From the NCBI RefSeq assembly GCF_024347415.1, contig NZ_AP025476.1, forward strand, positions 930,001 to 994,000: a DNA stretch of 64,000 bases, given 5' to 3'. A model generated the notes under the pieces. The model saw only the letters and a list, made by a program, of their open reading frames with translations. It was not told the DNA's origin and searched no databases. Position 1 is the stretch's first letter. Every line of letters begins with the position of its first letter. A program made the position numbers and the translations under genes. This document shows positions 30,955 to 40,632 of this stretch, piece by piece. This stretch comes from Vibrio crassostreae. GTDB lineage: Bacteria > Pseudomonadota > Gammaproteobacteria > Enterobacterales > Vibrionaceae.

Positions 30955-31118
30955 TGTCGTCTAGTTAGTCATTCGTGGCTAGCATGTTGAGCAAGACGAC
31001 ACTTCCTTTTGAAGGCTGACTTTACTTTCTCCTAATCAGGAAACTGATTATTTCAATTGGCGCTAAGTTAATTGCTTTATATACATTCCGACCACACAGC
31101 TTTGTGTGGTTTTTTTTT
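30955..31118 (+). ncRNA. Candidate small RNA between the ECF sigma gene and fadI
   Basis: No ORF fits this stretch, yet it ends in a strong terminator and follows a TATAGT box (30943-30948). Read as RNA it folds into a 5' stem (30955-30961 with 30995-31001), a small CTTC/GAAG hairpin, a 7-bp stem capped by a GAAA tetraloop (31033-31050) and the terminator. The unpaired TTTCTCCT (31026-31033) is complementary to ribosome sites, including AGGAGAAA of fadI. The -35 element is poor. It could instead be a fadI leader/attenuator. I do not recognise a known RNA family. Confidence 0.4.
31091..31118 (+). terminator. Orphan intrinsic terminator upstream of fadI
   Basis: ACCACACA-GCTT-TGTGTGGT is a perfect 8-bp stem followed directly by eight further T residues. 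No protein gene precedes it on this strand, which argues for a non-coding transcript. Confidence 0.9.
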
Positions 31119-31273
31119 ACCTCAAGAAAACCATTCCCTACAAAGCGATAACAGTATTTACTTACAATAGTTTAGTCTCTTACGACAACCTTTCCCCCAA
31201 AAAGGTTCGCCTGAATGTGCAGTTATATTTTCAAACAGTGAGATACTCGTATCACGTTTATTTAAACGCTCGT

Positions 31274-31320
31274 TTGATTTAATTAACAACTTCTTTACAA
31301 TACTTCAGGTCAGACCTCTT
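31274..31320 (+). promoter_or_regulatory. fadIJ promoter with overlapping FadR operator
   Basis: TTGATT, a 16-base spacer and TACAAT (31296-31301) form a sigma-70 promoter. Directly downstream, TTCAGGTCAGACCTCTT (31304-31320) contains the perfect palindrome AGGTC-A-GACCT and matches 12 of 16 defined positions of the E. coli FadR consensus. The operator covers the expected transcription start, the classic position for FadR repression relieved by acyl-CoA. Confidence 0.75.
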
Positions 31321-31337
31321 AACTTTAAGGAGAAACC

Positions 31338-32645
31338 ATGGGCAAACAGGAAGTCAAAACGCGTTCTGGAGAACGTGTTGCCGTTGTCGCTGGATTACGA
31401 ACCCCATTCGCTCGTCAGAGCACAGAATTTAGCCAAGTGCCTGCGGTTGACCTAGGCAAAATGGTTGTGAGCGAAATGCTTGCAAGAACGGATGTCGATC
31501 CTGCGCTTATCGAACAAGTTGTGTTCGGCCAAGTCGTGCAAATGCCAGAAGCGCCGAACATTGCGCGTGAAATCGTGTTGGGTACCGGTATGGATATCAA
31601 TACCGATGCCTACAGTGTCACACGAGCATGTGCGACCAGCTTCCAAGCGGCAGTTAACGTGACCGAAAGCATTATGGCTGGCACGATTGATGTCGGTATT
31701 GCGGGCGGAGCGGACTCTTCTTCTGTATTGCCTATCGGTGTTTCGAAAAAGTTAGCGGCAAATCTATTAGCGCTGAGTAAAACGAAAACTATGGGTCAAA
31801 AGCTGAAGATTCTTAAAACGCTTTCAGTAAAAGATTTGATGCCAGTGCCGCCTGCTGTTGCAGAGTACTCGACCGGTTTATCCATGGGACAAACGGCTGA
31901 GCAGATGGCGAAGACACATGGTATTACTCGCGAAGCTCAAGACGCACTTGCTCACCGTTCTCACTCTTTGGCTTCTCAAGCATGGAAAGAAGGCAAGATC
32001 AAAGACGAAGTGATGACAGCATTCCCGGCACCTTACAAAAAGTACCTAGCGGAAGACAACAACATTCGCCACGACTCAACAGTTGAAGGCTACGCTAAGC
32101 TGCGCCCTGCTTTTGACAGAAAGTACGGCAGTGTAACGGCAGCCAATGCTACGCCCCTTACCGATGGCGGCGCAGCAGTGATGTTGATGCGCGAAGGCAA
32201 AGCGGAAGAGCTAGGCTTAGAAGTGCTTGGCTATATTCGTGGCTACGCATTCTCAGCGATTGGTGTTGAAACGGATATGTTGATGGGGCCGACTTATGCG
32301 ACCTCTCAAGTATTGAAGAACACGGGTCTAGAGTTGTCAGACCTAACACTGATCGAGATGCATGAAGCGTTTGCCGCGCAAGTTCTTGCGAATGTAAAAA
32401 TGTTTGCGAGCGATGAGTTTGCTCAGAAGAATCTTGGCCGTGACAAAGCGATCGGTGAGATTGATATGGAGAAGTTCAACGTGCTGGGTAGCTCAATTGC
32501 TTACGGACACCCGTTTGCGGCAACTGGTGCGCGAATGATGACTCAAACATTACGTGAACTGAAACGTCGCGGTGGCGGCTTGGCACTTAACACAGCGTGT
32601 GCGGCTGGTGGTTTAGGTGCAGCAATGATCTTGGAGGTAGAATAA
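31338..32645 (+). CDS. fadI: 3-ketoacyl-CoA thiolase FadI
   Basis: FadI is the thiolase of the FadIJ beta-oxidation complex and cleaves 3-ketoacyl-CoA to acetyl-CoA and a shortened acyl-CoA. The 435 residues include nucleophile C98 ([12 protein letters not shown]), the [10 protein letters not shown] motif with catalytic His, and the second Cys ([14 protein letters not shown]). The start has a strong ribosome site (AAGGAGAAACCATG). The stop overlaps the fadJ ATG by one base. Confidence 0.96.
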   Translation: MGKQEVKTRSGERVAVVAGLRTPFARQSTEFSQVPAVDLGKMVVSEMLARTDVDPALIEQVVFGQVVQMPEAPNIAREIVLGTGMDINTDAYSVTRACATSFQAAVNVTESIMAGTIDVGIAGGADSSSVLPIGVSKKLAANLLALSKTKTMGQKLKILKTLSVKDLMPVPPAVAEYSTGLSMGQTAEQMAKTHGITREAQDALAHRSHSLASQAWKEGKIKDEVMTAFPAPYKKYLAEDNNIRHDSTVEGYAKLRPAFDRKYGSVTAANATPLTDGGAAVMLMREGKAEELGLEVLGYIRGYAFSAIGVETDMLMGPTYATSQVLKNTGLELSDLTLIEMHEAFAAQVLANVKMFASDEFAQKNLGRDKAIGEIDMEKFNVLGSSIAYGHPFAATGARMMTQTLRELKRRGGGLALNTACAAGGLGAAMILEVE

Positions 32646-34861
32646 TGTCTACGACTCTTGATGCAACAACAGAAAAAGAAACAGTCGCTCAACCAGATTC
32701 AACGTCTGCGACTGAATCAACCCAAAAGAAAACGACAGCATTTTCTCTTAACATCGATGACCAAGATATTGCTTGGTTGGCGATTGATGTGCCAAACGAG
32801 AAAATGAACACGCTACAAGCGGCTTTTGCTGAAGAAATGAAAGCGATCTTCGAGCAACTCAAAGAAAAGCAGAGCCGAGTTAAGGGCTTAATCGTTCATT
32901 CTCTTAAGCCAGATAACTTTATCGCTGGCGCTGATGTAAGAATGCTGGATGCTTGTAAAACCGCTGATGAAGCGCAGTCTTTAGCTCGCCAAGGTCAAGA
33001 GATGTTCCAAGCATTATCTGATCTTCCATACCCAGTTGTTGCTGCGATTCATGGCCCATGTCTTGGTGGCGGTTTAGAGCTCGCATTAGCGTGTGACTAC
33101 CGTGTGTGTACCGATTCAGATAAGACGCGTCTTGGTCTACCTGAAGTGCAACTAGGTTTGCTACCAGGTTCTGGTGGTACGCAGCGTCTTCCTCGTTTGA
33201 TTGGTTTGCTACCGTCACTCGATCTAATCCTAACGGGCAAGCAACTGCGCGCTAAGAAAGCGAAATCACTTGGTGTTGTGGATGCTTGTGTCCCTGATAC
33301 CATTTTGCTTGAAGTAGCAAAAAGCTTTGTTGAAAAGAATACGGGCAGTAAAAAAGGTAAGCGTCTGGCGTCGAAAAGCCAAGCGTCGACTAAAGAAAAG
33401 CTGATTTCACGCACGGGTCTTGGTCGCAAAGTGATTTTTGAACAGGCTTCAAAGAAGACGAATCAGAAAACACGCGGAAATTACCCAGCAGCAGATGCGA
33501 TTCTAGACGTCATTCGTTATGGCCTAGAGAACGGCTTTGATAAAGGCCTTCAGTACGAAGCGAAGCGTTTCTCTGAACTAGTGATGACCTCTGAGTCAAA
33601 AGCCCTTCGTTCGATTTTCTTTGCAACCACCGAAATGAAAAAAGAACATGGCGCAGACGCAGATCCAAAGGCAGTTAAGCGTGTTGGTGTACTGGGTGGC
33701 GGCCTTATGGGCGCAGGTATTAGTCATGTAAGCGTTGCAAAAGCGAAAGTACCGGTTCGTATTAAAGATGTATCAAATGAAGGCGTTCTGAACGCGCTGA
33801 ACTACAACTTCAAGTTGTTCGATAAGCAGCGTAAGCGTCGTATTCTGAGCCGAGCTGGTTTAGAAAGTAAGATGCTTCAGCTTTCTGGTGGTATCGACTT
33901 TACAAGCTTTAACCACACCGATGTGGTGATTGAAGCGGTATTTGAAGATCTCGACCTTAAGCAATCAATGGTTGCGGACATCGAAGCCAATGCCAAGCCA
34001 GAGACGATCTTCGCGACCAACACATCTTCGCTACCAATCCATAAGATTGCGGAGAAGGCGCAGCGACCAGAAAATGTGGTCGGTCTTCACTACTTCAGTC
34101 CTGCTGAGAAAATGCCACTGGTTGAGGTTATTCCTCATGAGACAACCTCAGAAGAGACGATTTCAACGGTTGTAGCATTAGCGAAGAAGCAAGGCAAAAC
34201 GCCGATTGTTGTTAAAGATACGGCAGGTTTCTATGTGAACCGTATTCTTGCTCCTTACATGAATGAAGCCGCACATCTGCTATTGGCAAATGAGCCGATT
34301 GAAAAGCTCGACAGCACGTTATTGGACTTCGGTTTCCCGGTCGGCCCAATTACATTATTAGATGAGGTAGGTGTGGATATCGGCGCGAAGATTATTCCTA
34401 TTCTAGTGAATGAACTTGGCGATCGTTTCCAAGGCCCAGACGTGTTCGATATTCTTTTGAATGACAACCGTAAAGGTCGTAAGAGTGGTAAAGGTTTCTA
34501 CACCTACAAGGGTAAAAAGAAGGAAGTCGACAAGTCAGTTTACAAGCTGCTTAAGCTGCAACCTGAACCTAAGCTAAGTGATAACGATATCGCAATGCGT
34601 TGTGTGTTACCGATGCTAAACGAAGCGGTTCGTTGTCTAGACGATGGCATTATCCGTAGTCCTCGTGATGGCGATATTGGTGCTATTTTCGGTATCGGTT
34701 TCCCTCCATTCTTAGGAGGTCCGTTCCGTTACATGGACCAAATCGGTATTAAGTCACTGGTTGAGATGATGAACGATTTTGCTGTGAAGTACGGTGATCG
34801 TTTCGCGCCATGTGATGGCCTACTGACGCGTGCTGGTTTGGATGAGTCTTTTTATAAGTAA
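32645..34861 (+). CDS. fadJ: Beta-oxidation multifunctional protein FadJ
   Basis: FadJ combines enoyl-CoA hydratase and 3-hydroxyacyl-CoA dehydrogenase. It is 738 residues long, slightly longer than E. coli FadJ because of a Thr/Glu-rich N-terminal extension of about 30 residues. The crotonase half shows [14 protein letters not shown] and [17 protein letters not shown]. The dehydrogenase half shows the NAD site [11 protein letters not shown] and [16 protein letters not shown] with its catalytic His. ATG 32645 overlaps the fadI stop (TAATG); earlier in-frame starts lie within fadI. Confidence 0.96.
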   Translation: MSTTLDATTEKETVAQPDSTSATESTQKKTTAFSLNIDDQDIAWLAIDVPNEKMNTLQAAFAEEMKAIFEQLKEKQSRVKGLIVHSLKPDNFIAGADVRMLDACKTADEAQSLARQGQEMFQALSDLPYPVVAAIHGPCLGGGLELALACDYRVCTDSDKTRLGLPEVQLGLLPGSGGTQRLPRLIGLLPSLDLILTGKQLRAKKAKSLGVVDACVPDTILLEVAKSFVEKNTGSKKGKRLASKSQASTKEKLISRTGLGRKVIFEQASKKTNQKTRGNYPAADAILDVIRYGLENGFDKGLQYEAKRFSELVMTSESKALRSIFFATTEMKKEHGADADPKAVKRVGVLGGGLMGAGISHVSVAKAKVPVRIKDVSNEGVLNALNYNFKLFDKQRKRRILSRAGLESKMLQLSGGIDFTSFNHTDVVIEAVFEDLDLKQSMVADIEANAKPETIFATNTSSLPIHKIAEKAQRPENVVGLHYFSPAEKMPLVEVIPHETTSEETISTVVALAKKQGKTPIVVKDTAGFYVNRILAPYMNEAAHLLLANEPIEKLDSTLLDFGFPVGPITLLDEVGVDIGAKIIPILVNELGDRFQGPDVFDILLNDNRKGRKSGKGFYTYKGKKKEVDKSVYKLLKLQPEPKLSDNDIAMRCVLPMLNEAVRCLDDGIIRSPRDGDIGAIFGIGFPPFLGGPFRYMDQIGIKSLVEMMNDFAVKYGDRFAPCDGLLTRAGLDESFYK

Positions 34862-34883
34862 CTCCCTAGTAAGTTAAATATTG

Positions 34884-34918
34884 AGCCCGTATCAAGCAAT
34901 TGATGCGGGCTTTTTGTT
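34884..34918 (+). terminator. Terminator of fadIJ
   Basis: A 12-bp stem (AGCCCGTATCAA with TTGATGCGGGCT, one G-U pair) around GCAA is followed by a T-rich tract, 22 bases after fadJ. Confidence 0.9.
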
Positions 34919-34975
34919 TTATTCTCGGTAATAGCAGGGGGTTGGTGTGTTTTGCCAGATATTATCGGTGTGTCG

Positions 34976-35017
34976 GGAGATTCCTAACTCGGTCGTTCCT
35001 CCCTCTTGGGAATGACG
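34976..35017 (-). repeat. Dispersed palindromic element, copy A
   Basis: On the minus strand this 42-base unit begins CGTCATTCCCAAGAGGGAGG and ends TTAGGAATCTCC. It aligns with copy B at 35089-35130 in the opposite orientation (shared CGTCAT start, GAGG/GAAGGA centre and TAGGA end). Together they fill most of the gap between fadJ and the protease gene. I recall similar sequences as common intergenic elements in marine Vibrio, which I cannot check here. Confidence 0.55.
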
Positions 35018-35088
35018 AAAGGCAGGTGCAAGTAAGCTATTAGTGTTAATAGGGAAATTGTGGCTAAATGCATTGCAATTGAAACTAT

Positions 35089-35130
35089 CGTCATCTCCTA
35101 AAGCGACGAAGGAGCGTAATAGGAGATCTG
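35089..35130 (+). repeat. Dispersed palindromic element, copy B
   Basis: The unit begins CGTCATCTCCTAAAGCGACG and ends AATAGGAGATCTG, and is internally palindromic (ATCTCCTA with TAGGAGAT). It resembles copy A in inverted orientation 71 bases away, so the pair could also form a large cruciform or RNA hairpin. Confidence 0.55.
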
Positions 35131-35146
35131 CTTTTATGTTCGACCA

Positions 35147-35179
35147 ATAAAAAAGGTTGATGCTTTCACATCAACCTTT
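35147..35179 (-). terminator. Terminator of the pitrilysin-family gene
   Basis: AAAGGTTGATG and CATCAACCTTT form a perfect 11-bp stem 20 bases past the stop. On the minus strand a TTTTTTATT tract follows. Confidence 0.9.
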
Positions 35180-35198
35180 GATTTCTAAAACACTCTTA

Positions 35199-37976
35199 TC
35201 AACCAAGCTCAGTATCTTTCGGGCGCAACTGAAACTCATCAATAGAGCCAATCTCCACCCCTGCCGACAACTTCTCTTCCTCATGATGGGCATTACCGTG
35301 CGCATGCATAATCAGACGATTTGCGGTGCGTGGTTTTAGTTGGCTCACCACAAAACGCATCATGTCTGAACGAGTTAACCCTTTAAGATCTTCCAACACA
35401 CGCTCTCTCTGATTGAATTCCAAGTCCTTATTGCCTATCGCAACCCATAAGCGTTGAGCTCGTCCTCGCAAAGTCGTATCTGGTGTCGAAATCTGATTCC
35501 AGAGACCGCGTTTACTGCTGTGCCATTGGTAGTCGTTAAGCTCTAACAACACCATATAAAAGGCATTGAGGAACTCGTCTATCGAGGCTAATAAGTCTGC
35601 TGGAGCAGCATTAGGTGATTGTACATACAATACAATACCTGGGTGTCGGTTGAGCGGCATGTTGCCTGTGCCGACCATGTAACCTAGCTGCTGCTTGGTA
35701 CGGATCTCATGGAAGAAGGTGGCTGACATCAAATGGTTCGCCAATGAATACAGCGCAATGTTTTTAGGAGAAATATCAGCGCACTGGTAATAAACCACGA
35801 TTGCCGAATCATCTTGGTTACACACCACTTCACGCTGGAAGCTGCCGTTTTCACCTAGCATAATTAACGGGCGCAATGACTCTTCGTAGGCTTGGTCTTG
35901 AACACGTAGGGCATCTTTTAGCGTTTCCGCCATTTTATGTGCGTCGGCTTTTTTCCAGTCGCCATACACAAACATTTCTACGTGCAGTTCAGCCAAGATT
36001 GCTTGAACAAAAGAAGAGAGTTCATCGACCTCTATCGTTTCCAGCGCTTCAATTAATACAGAATAGGGCGGGTTATTTGGCTGAAGTATCCCTGTCATCG
36101 CATTAAACAGCTGCGAAATAGGGCGATCTTGCGACGCGTTATTCCAGTTTCTGAGTAATTGATGCTTAATCGTTTCGAAGCGTGCTGGACTAAAGTCGCG
36201 TGCTTGGAACCGTTCAAGAATCATATTGAGTAGTTGTGGCTGTTTCTCGCTAAATCCAGACAGAGTGAGAGTTACCCCGCCTTGATGGGTATACATGTTG
36301 TAACCCATACCGGCGATTTCAGCCTGATAGGTATCTTTTTCCAGAGAGTCTAGGAACATCTCTACACACAAGCGTGTTTTTACGATATTTCTCGGGCTGG
36401 CGACTGAGTGCGGGCTGTCGATAGCGACATATACCACACCTTTAGGTACTCGAAATTGATGGTCTTGCAGGTGCCATAGCTTAAAGCCGTCGAGCTCTTC
36501 TAAAAGTTGTGGGTATTTAGCATCACCTTCGAGCTCAGTTGGGTCTAGATCGTAGCAAATAAATGGGTTCTTACTTGGGAGCTCAAACTGCCAACCGGGG
36601 TTAATGCACGTAAAGCATTGAACTTGTTCTGCGCTAAAAGGCGTGACTGAGTAGGGCGTAAAATACCATTTTGCTTCTCTGTCATACTCGAAACCTTGAG
36701 CAACAATGGTTGCACGCATATTGTCGACGTTTAAATAAGGAAGCAAAGAACGTTGTAATTCGTCATCGAAATGCGACATTTTGTAATCGCCATACACTAC
36801 ATCTTGTTCTTGGTAGTGTTGCATGTTGATAACAAGGTGGCTGACGACATCAAGCGGCTTTGCTGGCTCTTGAAAGCGGAAAGCTGACTCTAAAACGGCA
36901 CGTTTTTCTAGGTAACGCCACTCTTCTATGCCTTGTTGTTCTACTAATTTGATGTACTGAAATATCGCTTGGATGATGTTATCGGTTTTGGTTAAACCTT
37001 CGATGGTCAATGAGCAGCTGACCGTGAAATCACGGTAGTTACTGCCGCTCGCCCCACCACCCGCAGAGAGGGATGTTATCCAACCTTTCTCTTTGAGTTG
37101 CATCATCAAGCTACCTTCTCCTTCGTAACCCAATAGGTGTGCGAAGAATGACAGTGGTTTAACACCGTAGTGTTCGTCCATGCTTGGCATCGGGAAGGTT
37201 AAGATAAGTTTTCGCACTTCTTTAATCGGCTCAACACGGACTTGAACGCCCGTGCTTAACTCGCCGATAATCGGTACTTCAACCTTCTTGCCTTGCAGGT
37301 TGTGATTGGTAATCGAGCTAAAGCGATCCTCAACCCAGCCTTGCATCTCATCTAAGGATTGATTGCCAGACAGAGTCAGCGTCATCAGGTCTGCAGAATA
37401 TTGTTGCTGGTGGAACGATAAGATCTCTTGTCGAATCGTCTCGCCGTTTCTGTCGCCCAACGTATCGATATTACCGACAGAAAACTTCGAGAATGGGTGA
37501 TTGTGATTCACCAGTTCTTTGGTAACTTGGTACAGGCGTCGCGAATCGTCGTTGAGTTTCATCTTGTATTCGGAATCAACGGCTTGGCGTTCTTTATCTA
37601 ATGCTTCTTCGTTGAACAGCGGAGCGGTAAAAAATTGGCTAAAGCGATCGAGTGCGGTTTCAAAGGCATTCAATTCAACATCAAAAAAGAAGCAGGTATG
37701 TTCAGTTCCTGTCCAAGCATTGTTGCTGCCGCCATGTTGGCTGATAAAACTTTGGAACTCTCCGACCTTTGGATACTTTTCAGTTCCTAAAAATAGCATA
37801 TGCTCTAAGTAGTGAGCTAAACCCTCTCGGTCTATAGGGTCATCAAAATGCCCCACATTGACGGCTAATGCGGCTGCTGCTTTTTGAGCATTTTGGTCCT
37901 GAACTAACAGTACACGTAACCCGTTATTTAAGGTTATGTAGCGGTATTGATGTTCATCATTTGGGCTTAAGTGCAC
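35199..37976 (-). CDS. Pitrilysin/insulinase-family zinc peptidase (M16)
   Basis: This is a 925-residue M16A peptidase of the protease III type. The inverted zinc motif HxxEH is H55-Y-L-E58-H59, with the distal ligand E136 (ERQAVDSE) at the expected 76-residue spacing. Catalytic M16 half, inactive half and C-terminal domains are all present. No signal peptide is visible at the chosen GTG start (GGAG 8 bases upstream), unlike periplasmic E. coli PtrA, so a cytoplasmic location is likely. It degrades mid-sized peptides by family analogy. Confidence 0.92.
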   Translation of the reverse strand: MHLSPNDEHQYRYITLNNGLRVLLVQDQNAQKAAAALAVNVGHFDDPIDREGLAHYLEHMLFLGTEKYPKVGEFQSFISQHGGSNNAWTGTEHTCFFFDVELNAFETALDRFSQFFTAPLFNEEALDKERQAVDSEYKMKLNDDSRRLYQVTKELVNHNHPFSKFSVGNIDTLGDRNGETIRQEILSFHQQQYSADLMTLTLSGNQSLDEMQGWVEDRFSSITNHNLQGKKVEVPIIGELSTGVQVRVEPIKEVRKLILTFPMPSMDEHYGVKPLSFFAHLLGYEGEGSLMMQLKEKGWITSLSAGGGASGSNYRDFTVSCSLTIEGLTKTDNIIQAIFQYIKLVEQQGIEEWRYLEKRAVLESAFRFQEPAKPLDVVSHLVINMQHYQEQDVVYGDYKMSHFDDELQRSLLPYLNVDNMRATIVAQGFEYDREAKWYFTPYSVTPFSAEQVQCFTCINPGWQFELPSKNPFICYDLDPTELEGDAKYPQLLEELDGFKLWHLQDHQFRVPKGVVYVAIDSPHSVASPRNIVKTRLCVEMFLDSLEKDTYQAEIAGMGYNMYTHQGGVTLTLSGFSEKQPQLLNMILERFQARDFSPARFETIKHQLLRNWNNASQDRPISQLFNAMTGILQPNNPPYSVLIEALETIEVDELSSFVQAILAELHVEMFVYGDWKKADAHKMAETLKDALRVQDQAYEESLRPLIMLGENGSFQREVVCNQDDSAIVVYYQCADISPKNIALYSLANHLMSATFFHEIRTKQQLGYMVGTGNMPLNRHPGIVLYVQSPNAAPADLLASIDEFLNAFYMVLLELNDYQWHSSKRGLWNQISTPDTTLRGRAQRLWVAIGNKDLEFNQRERVLEDLKGLTRSDMMRFVVSQLKPRTANRLIMHAHGNAHHEEEKLSAGVEIGSIDEFQLRPKDTELG

Positions 37977-38281
37977 AGGAGCATCTCCAGAGAAGGTGGT
38001 TTTTAAATTATGTACCCGATGATTCGGCGTGCAAACCTTGTGATCATATTTTGGGATATGAAGTGCTTTTTGGTGATTTCTAAATCACTTTTATCGATTT
38101 TTATCAGTAATTTATTTTCTTTTAACAAGATTGTTAAGAAAGTCGAACTCTTTAGCAAGTGACTTGATATAATTATTTATATAGACTGCGGCTCCCTCTG
38201 GATTGAGGGCCAAACGCTAAGTAGCGTATCGCTGATATGGGATATATCGACTTTCGAAATGTTACGTAGACAGGACTGAAC
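37977..38281. other. Divergent intergenic region between M16 peptidase and sixA
   Basis: This 305-base AT-rich region holds no credible ORF. It contains a perfect TATAAT (38168-38173) without a convincing -35, and a GC-rich hairpin in the putative sixA leader (GGCTCCCTC around TGGATT with GAGGGCC, 38191-38212). Promoters for both divergent genes must lie here. Confidence 0.5.
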
Positions 38282-38746
38282 ATGAAAATATTCATAATGC
38301 GCCACGGTGAAGCAGAACATTTTGCTAACTCGGATGCAGAACGAGCGTTAACTAAGCGCGGTAAGATGGCGTCTCTTGCGGTGGCTCAAGCTGCAAACGA
38401 GCAGGGCATCAGCCAGTTCGATAAAGTACTTGTGAGCCCATATTTGAGGGCACAAGAAACGTGGTTAGAGATCTCTCAGGTGTTTTCTGGAAAGAAAGTA
38501 GAAACCTGTGATGATATTACGCCTTATGGAATGTCCGACGATGTGTTTGATTTGACCGTGGCAATGGCTGAAGTAGAAAAACTAGAGACCATTTTATTTG
38601 TTTCTCATTTACCTCTAGTGGGCTACCTAACAGCAGAGTTTGCAACAGGCATGGCACCGCCTATGTTTCCAACTTCTGGCTTAGCGTGTATCGACTTCAA
38701 TCTTGAGACACAAAAAGGCGAGTTACTTTGGAACATCAATCCATAG
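38282..38746 (+). CDS. sixA: Phosphohistidine phosphatase SixA
   Basis: SixA is a short histidine-phosphatase-superfamily enzyme that removes phosphate from His residues of HPt domains or PTS proteins such as NPr. The 154 residues show the RHG motif at 7-9 with nucleophile H8, the RAQET segment and the second catalytic His in VSHLPLVGYL. Ribosome site AGGA lies 8 bases upstream. It is convergent with smrB. Confidence 0.94.
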   Translation: MKIFIMRHGEAEHFANSDAERALTKRGKMASLAVAQAANEQGISQFDKVLVSPYLRAQETWLEISQVFSGKKVETCDDITPYGMSDDVFDLTVAMAEVEKLETILFVSHLPLVGYLTAEFATGMAPPMFPTSGLACIDFNLETQKGELLWNINP

Positions 38747-38785
38747 TCGACGCTTAATCTAAGTTGTCTCTCGTAAGCAAAATGA

Positions 38786-38820
38786 AAAGGGCACCTCAAA
38801 TATTTGAGATGCCCTTTGTT
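38786..38820. terminator. Bidirectional terminator between sixA and smrB
   Basis: A 15-bp stem (AAAGGGCACCTCAAA with TTTGAGATGCCCTTT, one mismatch) around a 2-base loop is flanked by A-rich and T-rich sides, serving both convergent genes. Confidence 0.9.
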
Positions 38821-38853
38821 GTTTTTGACGTCGAGCGGATTCGAAAACCAGAA

Positions 38854-39384
38854 TTATTTCTCAGGGATCGATAACAGAACCAATAGTGCGCCATTGCCGC
38901 CGAACTCTAACGGCGCTTGGTGGAAAGCCATCACATCAGGGTGTTGTGCTAGCCACAACGGTACTTTCTGCTTAAGGATGTGTTTGCCAATGCCGTGTTG
39001 AACGCAGGCACACGCCACGCCTTCTTTAATGCAGTGCGCAATCATAGCGCCAAGCTCACGTTTGGCTTCTTGCTGAGTCATACCATGCATATCGAGATAC
39101 ACGTCTGGTACGTAGACACCACGACGCAGGCGCTTTACCTCATATTTAGATACATCATCACGCGCATAACGTGTTGGGCCGTCTTCGCTAAGGTGCGGAA
39201 TGAACTCATCCGAGAAATAAAACTCGCTATCACTGGCTTGTCTTGCCGTTCGAGTAATTTCTTTTTGCTTGGCATTTCTTTTTGGCTGCTGGACTATGGT
39301 ATCCTGTTGCAACTTTTTAACGCCCTTTACTGCATCGTTGAACAGGGCGAAATCGTCATCGAAGTCGGTGTCTTTTTTGCTCAT
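38854..39384 (-). CDS. smrB: Ribosome-collision endonuclease SmrB
   Basis: SmrB is an Smr-domain nuclease that cleaves mRNA between collided ribosomes. The 176 residues have a charged N-terminal extension and a C-terminal Smr domain with the DxH motif D98-M99-H100-G101 (the family usually reads DLHG) and HGIGKH at 130-135. The start MSKKDTD was preferred over a longer frame that runs to 39444. It is divergent from prmB, as in other gammaproteobacteria. Confidence 0.95.
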   Translation of the reverse strand: MSKKDTDFDDDFALFNDAVKGVKKLQQDTIVQQPKRNAKQKEITRTARQASDSEFYFSDEFIPHLSEDGPTRYARDDVSKYEVKRLRRGVYVPDVYLDMHGMTQQEAKRELGAMIAHCIKEGVACACVQHGIGKHILKQKVPLWLAQHPDVMAFHQAPLEFGGNGALLVLLSIPEK

Positions 39385-39446
39385 CAGGTTATGAATTCTA
39401 ATTAGAAACGTAATTAGCAGTATTGTAGCGCTTTTCGGAGACAATT

Positions 39447-40379
39447 TTGGATAAGATTTTTGTAGAAGAAGCGGTATCAGAACTACACACGCTTCAAGAT
39501 GTGATTCGTTGGACTGTTAGCCGCTTTAACGCAGCTGGCCTATTTTATGGTCACGGCACTGATAACGCGTGGGATGAGGCAGTACAACTTATCTTACCTA
39601 CTCTTTATCTGCCGATTGATGTTCCTTCGCATGTAATGAACTCTCGTCTAACGAGCAGCGAACGTCTGCGTATCGTTGAGCGTGTGATCAAGCGTATTAA
39701 TGATCGTACACCAACGGCTTACCTGACGAACAAAGCTTGGTTCTGTGGCCTTGAGTTCTTCGTTGATGAGCGCGTACTTGTGCCTCGTTCTCCAATTGGT
39801 GAGCTAATCGAAGCTCAATTCCAACCTTGGTTAACTGAAGAGCCAGTTCGTATCATGGATATGTGTACGGGTAGCGGTTGTATTGCTATCGCTTGTGCGC
39901 ACGCATTCCCAGATGCTGAAGTAGACGCGATTGATATCTCTACTGACGCACTTAAAGTTGCTGAGCAGAACGTTCAAGATCACGGCATGGAGCAACAAGT
40001 GTTCCCAATCCGTTCAGATCTTTTCCGTGATCTGCCGAAAGAGAAATACAACCTGATCGTATCTAACCCGCCTTACGTGGACGAAGAAGATATGAACAGC
40101 CTGCCAGATGAGTTTACTCATGAGCCAGAACTTGGCCTAGCAGCAGGTACTGACGGTCTGAAATTGGTTCGCCGTATCCTAGCTAACGCACCAGACTACC
40201 TAACTGATGATGGTATTCTGATCTGTGAAGTGGGTAACTCAATGGTTCATATGATGGATCAGTACCCTGAGATTCCATTCACTTGGATTGAATTCTCTAA
40301 CGGTGGTCATGGCGTATTCATGATCACTCGTGAGCAACTTGTTGCTTGCGCTGATGAGTTCTCTATTTACAAAGACTAG
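39447..40379 (+). CDS. prmB: Ribosomal protein uL3 glutamine methyltransferase PrmB
   Basis: PrmB methylates a glutamine of ribosomal protein L3 using S-adenosylmethionine. Its 310 residues have the SAM motif [13 protein letters not shown] at about 137-149 and NPPY at 207-210, the glutamine-binding signature. The start is TTG, with CGGAG 7 bases upstream; no ATG fits the conserved N-terminus. aroC, often next to prmB in gammaproteobacteria, is not here. Confidence 0.95.
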   Translation: MDKIFVEEAVSELHTLQDVIRWTVSRFNAAGLFYGHGTDNAWDEAVQLILPTLYLPIDVPSHVMNSRLTSSERLRIVERVIKRINDRTPTAYLTNKAWFCGLEFFVDERVLVPRSPIGELIEAQFQPWLTEEPVRIMDMCTGSGCIAIACAHAFPDAEVDAIDISTDALKVAEQNVQDHGMEQQVFPIRSDLFRDLPKEKYNLIVSNPPYVDEEDMNSLPDEFTHEPELGLAAGTDGLKLVRRILANAPDYLTDDGILICEVGNSMVHMMDQYPEIPFTWIEFSNGGHGVFMITREQLVACADEFSIYKD

Positions 40380-40470
40380 GTTTCAATTATTAGGTTAGTG
40401 CCCCTATCTTAGGGCTGTAAGCTTAGAACCTGAAACTGAATAAGACGTTCGATTTGAAACGTTTTTATTT

Positions 40471-40503
40471 AAACGCCATGCAGCAATGCATGGCGTTTTT
40501 TAT
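40471..40503 (+). terminator. Terminator downstream of prmB
   Basis: AACGCCATGCA-GCAA-TGCATGGCGTT is a perfect 11-bp stem followed by a T-run. Confidence 0.92.
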
Positions 40504-40632
40504 TGTCTAGATTAAAGATTTTTGTATTTATATCGAAGAAGTTCAGCACAATATTTAGTTGATTAATATGAGAGCTTATTACATATTGGTGTTTAATATT
40601 TGGTCGTTTTAGTGAGTTAAGGAGGATTCACG

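Noticed and set aside
31057..31075. TTGG...TTGC sequence resembling a sigma-54 promoter
   Set aside because: There are 13 bases between GG and GC rather than the required 10.
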